DNA of 64,000 nt from positions 15,866,698-15,930,697 of the forward strand of contig OZ037765.1 in the NCBI GenBank assembly GCA_964035545.1, written 5' to 3'. Position numbers and translations under genes: made by a program. Positions 13,871-25,534 of this stretch are shown here, piece by piece (positions within the stretch are counted from its first letter, which is position 1; each line of letters starts with the position of its first letter). The stretch comes from Bugula neritina. Taxonomy: Eukaryota; Bryozoa; Gymnolaemata; Cheilostomatida; Bugulidae. The notes under the pieces were generated by a model. That model was not told the origin of the DNA. It saw only the letters and a program-made list of their open reading frames with translations, and ran no database searches.

Positions 13871-14863
13871 TTAGTGATCAACTGAGTCCTCATCACAGAG
13901 TAGAGTATCCCAGTTAGTGGTCTCAAAACACGCCAGTAGATTTTCACAGTTCTCCTCACTGTAGTCACGCTTTTGGAGGGTAACTGGTTTAGATTTGGAG
14001 AGAGGCACATATGATGGTATGAGGTGCATAATGAAGTGGTCAGAGCTTCTAATTTGGGCTAACTGGTTGCACTGTGTGAAGGCGTTCTTAATCCTGACAT
14101 AACACCTGTCCAGTGTTTTATTTCCACGAGTGTGTTTAGTGACCATCTGGTAATAGTTATTTAGTTTGATAGGGAGTTTATTAAAATCGCCCATCACGAG
14201 TATGCAAGATTCAGGGTATCTTTGTTCTATCTGTTTAACATGGGTTGTAATAGTTTTAGCAGTATCAGTTGCATTTGATTTTAGACGAGAGTCACCAGTG
14301 AAAGGAGTATAGCAGTTTATAGATATAATCGATGAGAACCTGCGAGGCAGCCAGTGGGGTCTTGATTTTACAGTGAGGACTTCGCAGTGTGAGTCTGTGT
14401 GGTTGTGTATTATTTGGTTGTTGGTTGACCAGTTTTTATCTACATAGAAGAGAATACCTCCTACGACAGATTTGTTACTGTCCTTCGGAAGTCTATCGTT
14501 CCGAAACTGTTCATATCCCTGTAATTCAGTCCGGTGCATATTTATATCTGGTGTATACAAATTAGTTGTGAGATTTTTTATCCTAGGTGTATGTATTAAT
14601 CCGTGCAAATCATCTTGCTTGTAGCGTACTGATTGTGCATTGGTCAGTATGATGGCTGGCAGGGAAACTCTTGAGTTTTTAACTTGATGTTTCACACGAA
14701 CCCCGGCTCGTTTTCCTCTTTTTCTTGCTCTAAGTATTCCAGGGTCAACATTTTTAACTAGAGTTTTGAATTGTCTATTCCATATATCCTTCAGATAGTC
14801 TCTGTTAATAGAGTTTTTAACTTCCAGCAGAGAATTAACGTCCATGTATGCTAGACTCGCCAC
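13871..14863 (-). pseudogene. LINE ORF2, AP-endonuclease domain (first segment)
   Basis: About 330 codons of an apurinic-endonuclease-like domain that nicks the target DNA for retrotransposition. Seen: NAQSVRYK near residue 75, a GGILFYV strand, MGDFNKLP (catalytic Asp/Asn pair), and RSSDHFIM (catalytic Asp-His). The usual metal-binding Glu in a TETW-type motif is absent: the expected place reads LTTNLYTPDI. The frame closes at a TAA (13873-13871) but continues unchanged beyond it into the RT, so this stop is an acquired nonsense change rather than the domain end. Confidence 0.85.
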
Positions 14864-16299
14864 ACTCTTGGTTGGTACATGAGGGTGAATATGAGTAGCA
14901 CCAGTAATAACAAAGGCTGCAATAGTTGCGCCAATATGTTAGCAGAGTTGTGATGTCATATAATAAGGCTATTGAGAGCTATTGAGAGCTATTAAAAACA
15001 CAACCTCTCTCTATGAAACCCAACTGCCAACTTATTTTTAGATTATAAAAGAAAACAATAGTGCATTAGAAATTAAATCTTGCTATAAAATGTAAATGTT
15101 TTAACATCATTTAACTAATATATTAAAGCAGCTAATAATTATTGAGCAACTTATCAACATTTAAGTTTATAGCGAGTTTGAAGGCACATTTATAAAATTT
15201 CTGAGCATAATGAAATACTAGACACCTAAATATTCAATATCAATATAAAAAAGAATTGAACATCAACAGTGGCACTCACACTGACAGCGCACCAGTTAAC
15301 ACGCCTAGACTTATAATTTCTATAAATAATCAATATGAGTATGAACATTTAATTCTATGAGCTTCGAGTTAAACTTAATGATAATATAATATTTAATAGA
15401 AATATTACAAGAATTAACTAATAGTAATAGTGTAATACTGCACCATATTTAATAGTATCATCAATATGAGTATGAACATTTAAGTTTAAATAAAAATAAA
15501 AAACTCAATACTTATACTAAAAAGTTAAAGTTACAAATATTATCTTTTTAGCAACTGCTGTTGAAAGTCAAAAAAGCATTTGACCTACATAGGCTAAAGT
15601 AAATCACTGAATCAAAATGAAAATGTAATACTATTATTAATACAAATAAGTAAGTAACTTGAATTGATATTATAATTATTATATTTGATATTAAAATTAT
15701 TATTATTAAATTTAACAACTACAACACTAGAAGTAGAAGTATAACTATTACTATAAGTTAATAAGTACTAGTAATTTATATAATCATTTAGTAGCATAAA
15801 TGAGCTTTTTTCAGTATAATTACGTGCTTTGTAGTGATTTATTTATGAAGTCCAAAGATAAAGATCAATATTTAAGGCATTATTAAAATATAGCTAAGTA
15901 ATCAGTTGCATTACAAGCTAACGTCTTTGCAGCCAGCGCCAAAAATAACTAATACTAAACTTAGTTTCAGAAGTAGGCTTCTTACTTAGGGAACAGAATG
16001 CGTATGCAACCTTTATTAAACAAAGATTCAATTGTAGGATTCTACGCTATAAAATGTCCTAATTTCATTTTCGTAACCGTAGTGATAACTCCGTGTCAAC
16101 TTCAGCACAATCCGACATTTTGAAAAAAATTTAATCCTTAGTTACCAACTTTAAAGTCAATTTCGAGGTTGAAAGAGTTGACGAATGCTTGCAAAAATAT
16201 GATATTTGAAACCCTTGAGTTTTTCTGTATAAGAAAAATTTTAAATCTAAGAACTGGCAAAAAGTTTCAATTTTTGGTTTTTCCAAATTAAACCTTCAT

Positions 16300-16545
16300 T
16301 TACTACACTTCATGAATGCCGCCAAGTTCCCGGTTTTGTCGCGATGGGTCACATATATAAGAAAAAACATGGGAAATCAAGCAAAATTAAGAAAAACCTC
16401 AATTGTTTCAGTGTATTTATTGGTGCTTTACTAGTTGTGGGCAAAAAGCCATGTTCATTACCAGCTAAATTGTGAAAAATAGCTAAAAGCTGAAGAGATT
16501 CAGTGTGTACTAAATTAAGTAAAATGATCCACATGTAATTGTGTT
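16300..16545 (-). repeat. diverged inverted repeat, right arm
   Basis: Partner of 10515-10800 in opposite orientation. The minus strand contains an open frame of 61 codons here that I regard as chance. Confidence 0.6.
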
Positions 16546-16839
16546 TTTAAATTGCAACCGTTGACTGATTTAACCTAAAATGAAGCCAATTTAATCGATT
16601 CTATGAAGTGAAACCTTTAAATATATCCAAAATCAATGAAATTTTTTATGAAAATCATTGCAGATAACAGTATACTAACATTCAATTTTTGATATAATAA
16701 AACATACACCAATATCAACAGTATTAACTTTATAATTAAATTAGCTTCAAGTGATTTACTCATTTAGTAAAACTAAGAAAGTGAAAGTAAAACCTATCAA
16801 TTTTAAAATAAATTAGAATACTTATGTACCTGTATAAAT

Positions 16840-16985
16840 ACTAATAGTACAGTCGCTAAATCTAGTACGTCTGTACAGTATTACTATTACTATTAGATTT
16901 ATTAGTAGTACTGGTAGTAGTAAATGTAAGTACTAAGTAGTAGTATAAGTAGTACTACTCTACTAGTACTAGTAGTAGCATCTTT
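16840..16985. repeat. degenerate TAGTA-type simple repeat
   Basis: Runs of tagtagta, agtactac and tactagtag in mixed order. Similar patches recur at 30.8-32.7 kb and 54.3-55.2 kb. Confidence 0.7.
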
Positions 16986-17134
16986 AATATTACTAAGCAT
17001 GATAATGAATGTTATTAAGTTTATTAAATATATTTATATTAACATTATTTTTATTAAATATTATTATATTTTGATTAAAAATAAGTTATAACAATCATAA
17101 TATCAATGATAACTATTACCAACAGTAACATAAA

Positions 17135-17583
17135 CATAAGCATTTTGCAGGGGACACTTGTCAATGAAATAGGTCGATAATTGCATGGCTTCTTTTTCCC
17201 CTTTCTTATATATAGGAGTGATGTTGGCAGTCTTCCATGCACCTGGGAGCGCACCTTGCTTTAATGAACAGCGAATATATGCTGAAGACACTCTGCATTG
17301 ATATTAGTGCTTATTAGCAATTGGAATTTGCGGATCTGGTCTGGGCCGAGTGATTTATGATTTTTAAGGTCAATAATAAATTTTTCAACACCAGCTAATG
17401 TGATGGGAAATAGTTCTGTTTGGGTTGAAAGAAGTGGGTTTTGATATACTTTCTTGGTGGCAGAACTGTGCATGAAAGTATCTATTTGGTTTGTTGGTGA
17501 TTATCTTACTGTCAGTGGTTGGAAGGCCATCCATAAGTCTCATAGTCTCTAAAGGATGCTGTTGATTTTGTTTGTACCCAAGA
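17135..17583 (-). pseudogene. LINE ORF2, linker and first RT motifs, then abrupt end
   Basis: Two frames carry LKNHKSLGPDQI and LPGAWKTANITPIYKKG. One base shift later the frame reads KKPCNYRPISLTSVPCKML, the expected RT continuation, and similarity stops near 17140. Catalytic RT motifs are not in the window next to it. Confidence 0.78.
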
Positions 17584-18420
17584 TCAGTAAGATGTTTGTA
17601 TTTTATGAATGTCACTTAGGTTTTTAATTTGATGAAGAGCATTAGTGATTTTGTCAGTAAAGACTTGAACGTTTGCCTTCTGATAGACAAAGATTTCCTT
17701 GGTATTTTTACATTTGTGTTGTTGGTGCATCATTGTTTCTACTTTGAGCTTCAGGGTTATAATATAGTGGTCACTTGGGCCAGGGATTACCACATCTGGA
17801 GGATCTGTTGTAAGGGTGTTAGAGAGGCATATCAGATCAAGAGTGTTTCCGTGAATGTGTGTAGGTTCTGTAACCATCTGGTGTAAGTTATGTTCGTAAA
17901 GCATGTTGAGGAATTGTAGATGGATAGCTTTGTAGAATGCATTGGGTTTAATAGTTTTGGTAACCCAGTCTAGTCCTGGAAGATTCATATCACCAAGTAA
18001 AATGATGTTGCAGTCGGAATATTTATATTTGATGGAGCTAAGTATGTTACTTATTTGTTTGATATTTGGAGTTGGTGCCCTCGGTCTATAGTAACAACAT
18101 ATGACTAGGTTAGTTGGAATAAGGATAGTTACTATTTCTTCATTATAAGTTTCAACGAAAACATTTCTGGCGTCAAGTTTTGCTTTGGTTACAATCATAA
18201 CTCCTCCCTCGTGTATGTTTCTGTCATTTCTAAAAACAGTCTAAACCAGGTGTTTCGATTACAGTCTTGCTGAGAACAGATTGATCAATATGCGTTTCTG
18301 TTGGGCAGATCAAGTCATAGTTTTTAGTTAGAGCGGTGATTTCTGCTGTTTTTCCTTTGACTGACCTGACATTAGCAAGAAAAATACTTAGACTTGAGAT
18401 TGTTTTGTTTGTTGGTCTTC
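17584..18420 (-). pseudogene. LINE ORF2, AP-endonuclease domain (frameshifted)
   Basis: Starts near 18420 with FLANVRSVKGKTAEI and the catalytic TETHID motif (about 18290). A frameshift near 18230 leads into GGVMIVTKAKLDARN, then LLGDMNLPGLDW (catalytic Asp/Asn) and PSDHYIITLKL (Asp-His). All endonuclease catalytic motifs are thus present across two frames, in contrast to the LINE at 12-15 kb. Confidence 0.82.
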
Positions 18421-19312
18421 TGGTTTCAACTTTTCCCAGTTTCCCGATTCAGCTTTCTTTTGAATGTTGAAATCCCCGATTCGATATTGTATGGTTGGCT
18501 GCTCCTTCTTCAGTTTTTTAACTTGTTGGCGAAGAGTGTACTTTTTGTCCCTGGTTTCCTTGTTCATGTCCAGCTTGCAGAACAGAGAACCTGAGCGCAA
18601 GGCATGATTTACTCGTTTTAAAAATTCCCACTTGAACCTTTCATCTTCAAATCGCAGTGATAGGGCGATTTTTGTTTTTAGTTTTAGCACCAAGCCCAAC
18701 TGCTTGAACAGGCTTGTTGAAATTCTTAAATAGTTCTTTGGACATTAAATCCATCACATATTGTATTACAGTATCTTTTTCAGTTAGGCCATACAAAATT
18801 GCATTAGATTTCCTTGTTTCGTTGTCCTTCTTGTCCATCTCCGATGCAAGTAGTGCTTCGCTGGTTGCAGTCATTTTCAGGGTTTTTGTGTTATTCGCAA
18901 TTTCAATGTTTTTGCTAGTAATATCAGCCCATGTTTTTTGGAGAGTACTGACTTCTTTATTGCTGTGTTGATGGTGTTTTTCTAACTTTTTCTCAAGTTT
19001 AGAAATTTGTTGATTAATGCTGTGAAGCATCTCCATATGTTGTATATTGCCACCATTATCTTTTAGAGAGGAACACTCATCACAAAACCACCTAACACCT
19101 CTGTCCGACAGTTTAGTGATGGAATTCACCTTAGATGGTTGGAGGCCCTGGCATGTTCCATGATACCATTTTAGACACACATCACAAGATATGCATTTTA
19201 AAGCAGCTTTTTGTTGTTTTCCGCCTTTGGTTAGAAGAAAACATTCATTCTTGGAGCATGATGCACATAACTCATTTGGATCTGTATTGTTGTTATCTGC
19301 GGTAGATTCCAA
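18388..19312 (-). pseudogene. LINE ORF1: PHD finger, coiled coil, RRM-like part (frameshifted)
   Basis: Begins MESTADNNNTDPNE. Residues about 16-80 hold a PHD zinc finger: CASC, CISCDVC, WYHGTC, WFCDEC. A coiled coil follows (INQQISKLEKKLEKHHQ). Then an RRM-like or esterase-side segment starting NAILYGLTEKD. At about 18665 the frame shifts after TKNKNRP; the next frame continues IALSLRFEDERFKWEFLKR and a basic tail up to 18388. ORF1 of this kind binds element RNA in CR1-like LINEs. The single frameshift makes it a pseudogene here. Confidence 0.82.
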
Positions 19313-19400
19313 CTGAGAGCGTTGAAGAGGGGAAAGTCACCTCCACTATGACTAACTTGATCTGGAGACTGTGTGAGTGTGGAGGGTGACATACCTATAC

Positions 19401-20619
19401 TTATACTATTTAATTCAAAGTGATACACTAAAACTATCAAGTGACTTAAGGCTGTCAATTACCAAGCTAGGCACTATCAGTATCACTATGACTATAATTA
19501 CAAATTTAAACTTGATGCTATAATAATAATTAAAGAGTTGAAGTTAGGCTATGTAGGCGGAAACAGAGTGTCTAATTTGAGGTATTTTTATCTTTTAGTT
19601 CAGGATGAATTCACACAACTACTTTAATTTAAAGCTCGGTTGTTTAGAAATTTATATAAAATTTTAATTTAAATTGAATAGTCGTATTCGCATTGACTTG
19701 GAGTGATACTGATATCACTGAGAATATCAAAACTACTAAGATGCTGATTCAACTTCATACTGAAATTCACTATATTCATATTGAGTTCTTCATATTCATA
19801 TTGATTTTAATTTAATATTCATATTCAAATTTATCATATTCACATTCATATTCAATCATTCATATTGTAAATGTACTGCAGCAAGTCCAAGAACTAATTA
19901 CTATTACTATTAGTATTACTAAGAGTAAGAACTAAAGAAGTAAGAAGTGTAACTGACATGAGACATGTGCCTTGTTACAACTAAAATGTGTAATAATTTG
20001 CGATTAGAATTGAATGTTAGAACTATAGTTTTGATCATAATATTAACATGGTGATCATTGTTATTTATTTCTATTCATAATAAGTATGGCGACTTGCAAT
20101 CATAGGAAAAAGAAATAGAAGTCTGCGCCATAACATTCGTTTAACGGAATCTTATGTGTAGAGCTAGTGCGAGAATTAAAGGATTACGAGTAATGTAGTG
20201 ACCAAACACATACGCCTAAACAATAAATTTTTACCAATAAAAAAAATACAATTATTTTGAATAAATTTTTTTTCTAACATCTGCAGTGGCTTAAATACCA
20301 TGCATAAATAGTAGGATAACTCTGAATAGATGAACACCGAGTATCAATTTTATCATTATGTTGGAACCTGTACCCCACACAAGTACTTTTAAATACGTAT
20401 ACGTGAGCAATAATCGCAGCCTAGAAAACATGTGCAATGGTTGGCATTAGTAGCTCATTTTTTATGATCCTGTTTTAACATTAAGTTCTGTATACAAGAG
20501 AGTTTTCGCAAATACAAGTTCTTAGGCACTTGGAGTAATATGAGGCTTCTCACAGACTGAATCTAATTATATGATTGCTTTCTTATGTAAAGATTTTTTG
20601 CTGATTGAGTATTAAATAT
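19401..20619. other. AT-rich intergenic sequence
   Basis: No gene or clear element seen. Degenerate 'catattcatattca' repeats at about 19740-19870. Confidence 0.5.
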
Positions 20620-21219
<600 letters not shown>

Positions 21220-21254
21220 AGGAAAAGAGCAATTTAATTATATAGATGTTGTTT

Positions 21255-21305
21255 TATTGTACTACTAATAGTTTCATGCCTCTTCGGCACTCCTCAGGCA
21301 CAATA
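21255..21305 (-). ncRNA. hammerhead ribozyme motif of PLE A
   Basis: On the minus strand: stem I 5' strand TATTGTGC; core CTGAGGA; stem II GTGCC-GAAGA-GGCAT; core GAA; stem III ACT-ATT-AGT; cleavage base A; stem I 3' strand GTACAATA. Stem I pairs over 8 bp (one G-T), stem II over 5 bp, stem III over 3 bp. All conserved core bases (CUGANGA, GAA, UH) are present. It sits about 250 nt 3' of the PLE A stop codon in sense orientation. Hammerheads with very short stem III are known in Penelope-like elements, where they self-cleave element RNA. Confidence 0.85.
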
Positions 21306-21553
21306 TTGACAAATTTAAATTTTTACATTAAGAAAATCAAAATGCTAAACACAAGGTAAAACGTAACGAAAACATAGCAGTGGCTGTATTGTTATATAGG
21401 TTTGTAGGTGTAAATTAATATATAAAAACCATAATGTAATGTACAAACATAATTTATAGCAGATGCATGAAGTTTTTGTTGGGTGACTATTCTCTATGGG
21501 TATTTGTATATTATTTACTATAGTACTTATAATATAAATAGGCTACAGAGTTT

Positions 21554-22738
21554 CTAGGTTTTGTGGTTGCACAGTAAGAATTTTTTTGAGTGTCGGCAGG
21601 TTGATAAGAGTTCGTTTCGCTTGTTTAAAGTACACATGTTAGGTTTGTATAAAATAAAGAAACATTCCCATAGGCATAAATTACACCTTTTGGTAGTTGT
21701 GTTGTATGGTTTCGCTTTTCTTAATATTTTCCAGCTTATGTTGTGCTTAATGTTTTTGTTAGTTAGTTGCCAAATGTGTTTGCTAAGTTCTGTTTGATTT
21801 GCTTTCTCCTTGTTTTTAAATGATGATCTGTGGTTTGCGTATCTTAGTTTGAACGGTCCTTCACTTAGGCCAATGTATGTTGCAGGCTCGTTTTCGGTAG
21901 TTTCCACAGTTGCTTGGTATATAACTCTGCTCTCCTGGCAGCTTCCTTTCAGCGGACAACTTTCTTTTTTTCTACAGTTGCAGTTTTTTCTAGGGGTTTT
22001 GTTTTGTTGCTTCTGTTTCTCTAATAGTCTGTTATTGTGGGCATTTATGGTCTGTTTTATGTTTGGCATGCAGCTGTAGCTAACCTTTATAGTGTTTTTG
22101 TTGATTATTTTATAGAGTGGGTGTTGTTTTGGAAATTCCTCATTCATGATTTTAAAGAAGATTTTTCCAATTCTTGTGGTTACATGTTGGCTGTATGGTG
22201 GATTGTACCAAACACCTTTTCTTTTTCGGTTTCGAGATTTTTGTTGTGTGTTGTTTGTTTGGGTTCTTGGTAGGAATTGTAGTTGGTGTTTGTAGCCACT
22301 TTGGTTTAGGAGGTTTTGGTGGTTGTAGGTGGATTGTGTGAAAATTTTCTCGTTAGATGATATTGACGACAGTCGTTTATTAACGGACGAGGGTAGGTTG
22401 GAGATTATGCTTGCTGGGTGGTTGGATTTGTTATGAATATATTTAGTAGAACTGTTTGGCTTAGTGTATGGTGTGTAGGTTTTATTATTTAGGTTGAGTG
22501 TGGTGTCTAAGAAGTTAATAATTTTTTTATTTGCTTCGATTGTTATTTTTAATCCATTTTCAGAAAATATTTTGCAGATGTCCTTTTTTATGTTCTCTAT
22601 TTCTCTGGGTGTTTTGTCAGAGACTCCTAAGCCGTCATCTCTGTACAGGCCGAAGTTTTTGCCATGTTTTAGTGTTATTGAGTTTAAAATGTAAGCCCCA
22701 ACTAATTCGCATGTTTCCGCGCCGTCGTATCCTCCCAT
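21554..22738 (-). CDS. Penelope-like RT C-terminal part with GIY-YIG endonuclease (PLE A)
   Basis: 394 codons without a stop. It starts MGGYDGAET directly after VT and the (TA)n tract, so the front of the RT (fingers and first palm motifs) is missing. YRDD, the RT catalytic box, is at residues 32-35; INFLDTTLNL and SNHPASI are thumb-side motifs shared with Penelope-type RTs. A cysteine cluster (CNCRKKESCPLKGSC, about residue 250) precedes the GIY-YIG-type nuclease: VIYQATV, TYIGLSEGPFKLRYANH, TELSKHIW, and a terminal CNLCLWE / STCRH pair. Related PLE B at 25767-26930 shares the whole layout. An intact frame suggests a young insertion, although a 5'-truncated copy is not expected to make functional RT. 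Confidence 0.85.
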   Translation of the reverse strand: MGGYDGAETCELVGAYILNSITLKHGKNFGLYRDDGLGVSDKTPREIENIKKDICKIFSENGLKITIEANKKIINFLDTTLNLNNKTYTPYTKPNSSTKYIHNKSNHPASIISNLPSSVNKRLSSISSNEKIFTQSTYNHQNLLNQSGYKHQLQFLPRTQTNNTQQKSRNRKRKGVWYNPPYSQHVTTRIGKIFFKIMNEEFPKQHPLYKIINKNTIKVSYSCMPNIKQTINAHNNRLLEKQKQQNKTPRKNCNCRKKESCPLKGSCQESRVIYQATVETTENEPATYIGLSEGPFKLRYANHRSSFKNKEKANQTELSKHIWQLTNKNIKHNISWKILRKAKPYNTTTKRCNLCLWECFFILYKPNMCTLNKRNELLSTCRHSKKFLLCNHKT

Positions 22739-22745
22739 TGTAACG

Positions 22746-22750
<5 letters not shown>

Positions 22751-22802
<52 letters not shown>
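22751..22802. repeat. (TA)n microsatellite
   Basis: Right border of PLE A; about 50 bases of alternating TA. Confidence 0.97.
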
Positions 22803-22805
<3 letters not shown>

Positions 22806-24471
22806 TAGCGACCCTTTGAAATCCCGCTGCGTATGATATACTGGCAACAAAAATTGATCAGCCTGTTAAACATAAATTTGGTGTAACTTAAAAGATCAAA
22901 CAATTCCAAGACAGCTTCCTCAAACAATCTATGTAACTCAAATAAATTCCCAATTTCAACAATATTCCTTCAAATGTAATTTATGCAACTTCAAAGTAAA
23001 TTTTTCAATTCAATGATAGCTTTTCCAAGTACAAATTATACAACAATAAAACAAACAATAATAAAAATTAGTACATCACAAGAAAAATAAATCAAGTTAC
23101 TTACAATGGAACTTCTCAGTCCGAAATTGATTAGATTTAATTCAGTTAAATATGTTCTAAATTACTTCACACAAAATTAAATACACTGCGGCTCCTTCGA
23201 TCATTAACGGCTCTTCTGATAGTTGACCGCTCCTCTTATCGTTGAATGCTCCTCTCATCGTCGATTACTGTTGCTGCTTCTGTGCTGCCTTTTATAGTCG
23301 GGTTGTTTTGGATTTTGAGGTTGATCAACCAAGTAAGTTGCTGGTTGGCCCGCAGCTTTCAGTTTAAAAAATGTAATAAGAAAGGAGTTGTTGATGAGAA
23401 TTTCTTGACTTTGACCATATATAGATCTTTAGAGATTATAAGTTATACCAGCATCATTTCTACCATGACTCATATTCTGGAATATATGTTTTATAATAAG
23501 ATTATAATATATATATAATAATATGTGCTAGTTGTTGTTCACGTGTTGACTTTGTAGATATTAGGTTTTATAGGTGAAGTAAACACCAGGTTATATCAAA
23601 TTTGTATAATTCATCAAGTATATAATTAACGTTAAATGTCATCTATATGTTAGTATGACTGAATAATCATATATGTCCCAGTTTTATTCATGTTTGTTTA
23701 CCAATTAATGTTCATGTAAGACGAGGTTAAAATTACAAATCCCAACACGTGAACAAAACATGTATGTAAAATTATCCCTATACCACAATTACTTGTATAA
23801 TACCATATTACTAAGCATATTATATTTGCATTATTCAAAGCACTGTAAATCATACGTTTAGTATATTAATGTTTAAAGCAATTTCCATGTAGTATCATGA
23901 CGCCTAGCTCTTTTGCATATTTCAATTTTAGCTGTACTCAAGTTTCAAGTCCATTGCTTTCAGAATATGTATTTCACATTCTTTCTTGAATTTTGTAGAT
24001 ATACAGTGTAGTCTACATACCGTGACCTAATAGATATTATAATTTATTGTTACTTCAACCTGTCACAGCAGTCATCTCCCTGAAAGTTTCAAGGAAGCAG
24101 GCAAGCCTCAGTACCAACGGAAGCCATAATTCAGCAAGTTGGAATATCTTAAAGGTATAATTTGTGAAATACAGAAGTAAGAGTTAAGCATATAAAAAGG
24201 GAAGAAAGCCCCATACATCTATAATTATTTACTGTTTCAAGAATAGCATATTTTCCAAGAACTGACTTTATGGGAACTATATTATAGTTTACCACCACTA
24301 TATCAGATTACATTTACTTGGTAAATTATTTACCACTCATAACCTGCTCAAATTGTTGACTACACTATAATCACTACCAACATATTATTCTCTGCAAATG
24401 TATTACATTATTGTGCAGTATCTACTCTGCAAAAACACAAAACACTATGCATTTTCTGATCTGACATAATG
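22803..24471 (+). repeat. 2.3-kb dispersed repeat, copy A, right part
   Basis: Matches 41297-43028 at about 95 % or better, starting 'ctagcgaccctttgaaatcc' and ending near 'tatgcattttctg'. Contains no recognisable protein; open frames such as 23246-23518 are repeated in copy B (41755-41991) simply because the DNA is duplicated. May be a non-autonomous element or an old segmental duplication. Confidence 0.88.
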
Positions 24472-24854
24472 CTCATTTTTGACTAATGTTTTAAAATATA
24501 TTACCTATATATATTTGTTCAATTTAAAGATCATGTTATATAATAATTATGTTATCCATATTATTTTATCACTGTTCCTATAGCAATAGGCAATAGCCTA
24601 ACTAATTTCCCTCATTAAGTGTCTACTCCAATCAATAAATATGTTTGAATTCTGAACAGCTTTTATTTGTCCAAGGTGAGTTAGTAATTGACAATCTAAT
24701 AAAACATCTTTAACCTTCTAAAACTTTATTTGATGTTTGTCTATGCTGCAATATCAATGGTCAATTGCTTTATCTTTTTATAGTATTCAAGTCATGAGCC
24801 CAACAATACTTTCAACAATATACAGCCATGTGCACATTTATGTGTACATATAGT

Positions 24855-24890
24855 AAACACCTCACAGGTTCGAACCCCGTTAAAGTGTTG
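24855..24890 (+). repeat. tRNA-like B-box fragment (possible SINE remnant)
   Basis: 'agtaaacacctcacaggttcgaacccc' contains a B box (ggttcgaacccc) and shares agtaaacac with the SINE head at 57580. No body is seen behind it. Confidence 0.4.
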
Positions 24891-25173
24891 TGATTTACAC
24901 AATCTAAATGCGTGGTCCCTAGCTTGTAATTATACGTGATTTATCTGCAGTGATAGAGGGTTTACAGCAGGATTAGAATAGTATTTATTTGCAGTTACAT
25001 AATAATAAAAAGATACATATAAAACGATTCCACTATTTAATTACATCCTTCTTAGTCTAACGCACTCTCTACTATATATATCATCCTTCAAGTTATGCAT
25101 CGCTGGGGGTTGTCACCTGACACATCTCTAATTGGTTGGGGGACACGTGGAGGCGGGCGTTGCGCGTTCCACT

Positions 25174-25320
25174 ACAAAAGGCCATATTGGTGATGTTAGG
25201 ACGAGCATCCAGCCATATAATTGCTCCTGTGCCCATCTGAATTAAGTGCTTAGCCAAGTTAACAACAACCCTTTCCATCAGGGGTTTCTCACAGGGATGG
25301 AACTATAAAATTGCGTGGGT
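25174..25320 (+). repeat. tRNA-derived SINE, body and tail only
   Basis: Shares with the complete copy at 57552: 'ttggtgatgttaggacgagc', 'atccagcca', 'gctcctgtgccc', 'atcaggggtttctcacaggg' and 'cttgcgtg'-type end. The tRNA-like head is replaced by unrelated sequence, so it is 5'-truncated. Confidence 0.75.
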
Positions 25321-25481
25321 GTATATGTGTGTGTGTATATATATATATATAATGTATGCTGATTGTCAATCTAGTTGGAGTTCCAGCAAAGTAAAGTGCT
25401 CGATATCACGGGTGACAGAGCTAATATAATGTAGTGTGTTCAGATTGTTAATGATACATATATATTTTTTTATTTAAAAAA

Positions 25482-25534
25482 TCTCACACGACTATATAGT
25501 TTCGTACAGTAAACTGCACTCGTCAGGTGTTAGA
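25482..25534 (-). ncRNA. hammerhead ribozyme motif of PLE B
   Basis: Minus strand: stem I TCTAACAC / GTGTGAGA (7 of 8 pairs, one mismatch); core CTGACGA; stem II GTGCAGT-TT-ACTGTAC (one G-T pair); core GAA; stem III ACTA-TA-TAGT; cleavage base C. Core bases are complete. Lies about 233 nt 3' of the PLE B stop codon on the same strand. Confidence 0.85.

Larger units (their letters stand above)
11892..14940 (-). mobile_element. Rex1/CR1-like non-LTR retrotransposon, nearly full ORF2
   Basis: LINE on the minus strand. Its 3' end is marked by a short tetranucleotide tail (GATT)n on the plus strand at 11892-11910, as CR1/Rex1-type elements end in short tandem repeats rather than poly(A). The coding part runs 14863 to 12059 in one frame (open upstream to about 14935). 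Basic RKRGKRAGVR followed by AP-endonuclease and RT domains is the Rex1/Babar arrangement. The sequence upstream of 14940 shows no ORF1. Confidence 0.85.
14941..17100. other. AT-rich intergenic sequence
   Basis: No gene seen. Contains the right inverted-repeat arm (16300-16545) and a patch of degenerate TAGTA/CTAGT triplet repeats at 16840-16985. Confidence 0.5.
17135..19400 (-). mobile_element. CR1-like LINE with PHD-finger ORF1, truncated at its 3' side
   Basis: A second LINE on the minus strand, starting with ORF1 (19312) and running through the AP-endonuclease domain (about 18420-17590) into the first RT motif, where it ends near 17140. Several frameshifts. LINEs normally lose their 5' end, so a copy keeping the 5' half and lacking most of RT and the 3' UTR is atypical. 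Confidence 0.82.

Noticed and set aside
23246-23518. 90-codon open frame, also present at 41755-41991
   Set aside because: The match only reflects duplication of the 2.3-kb repeat; no codon-level conservation signal can be claimed.
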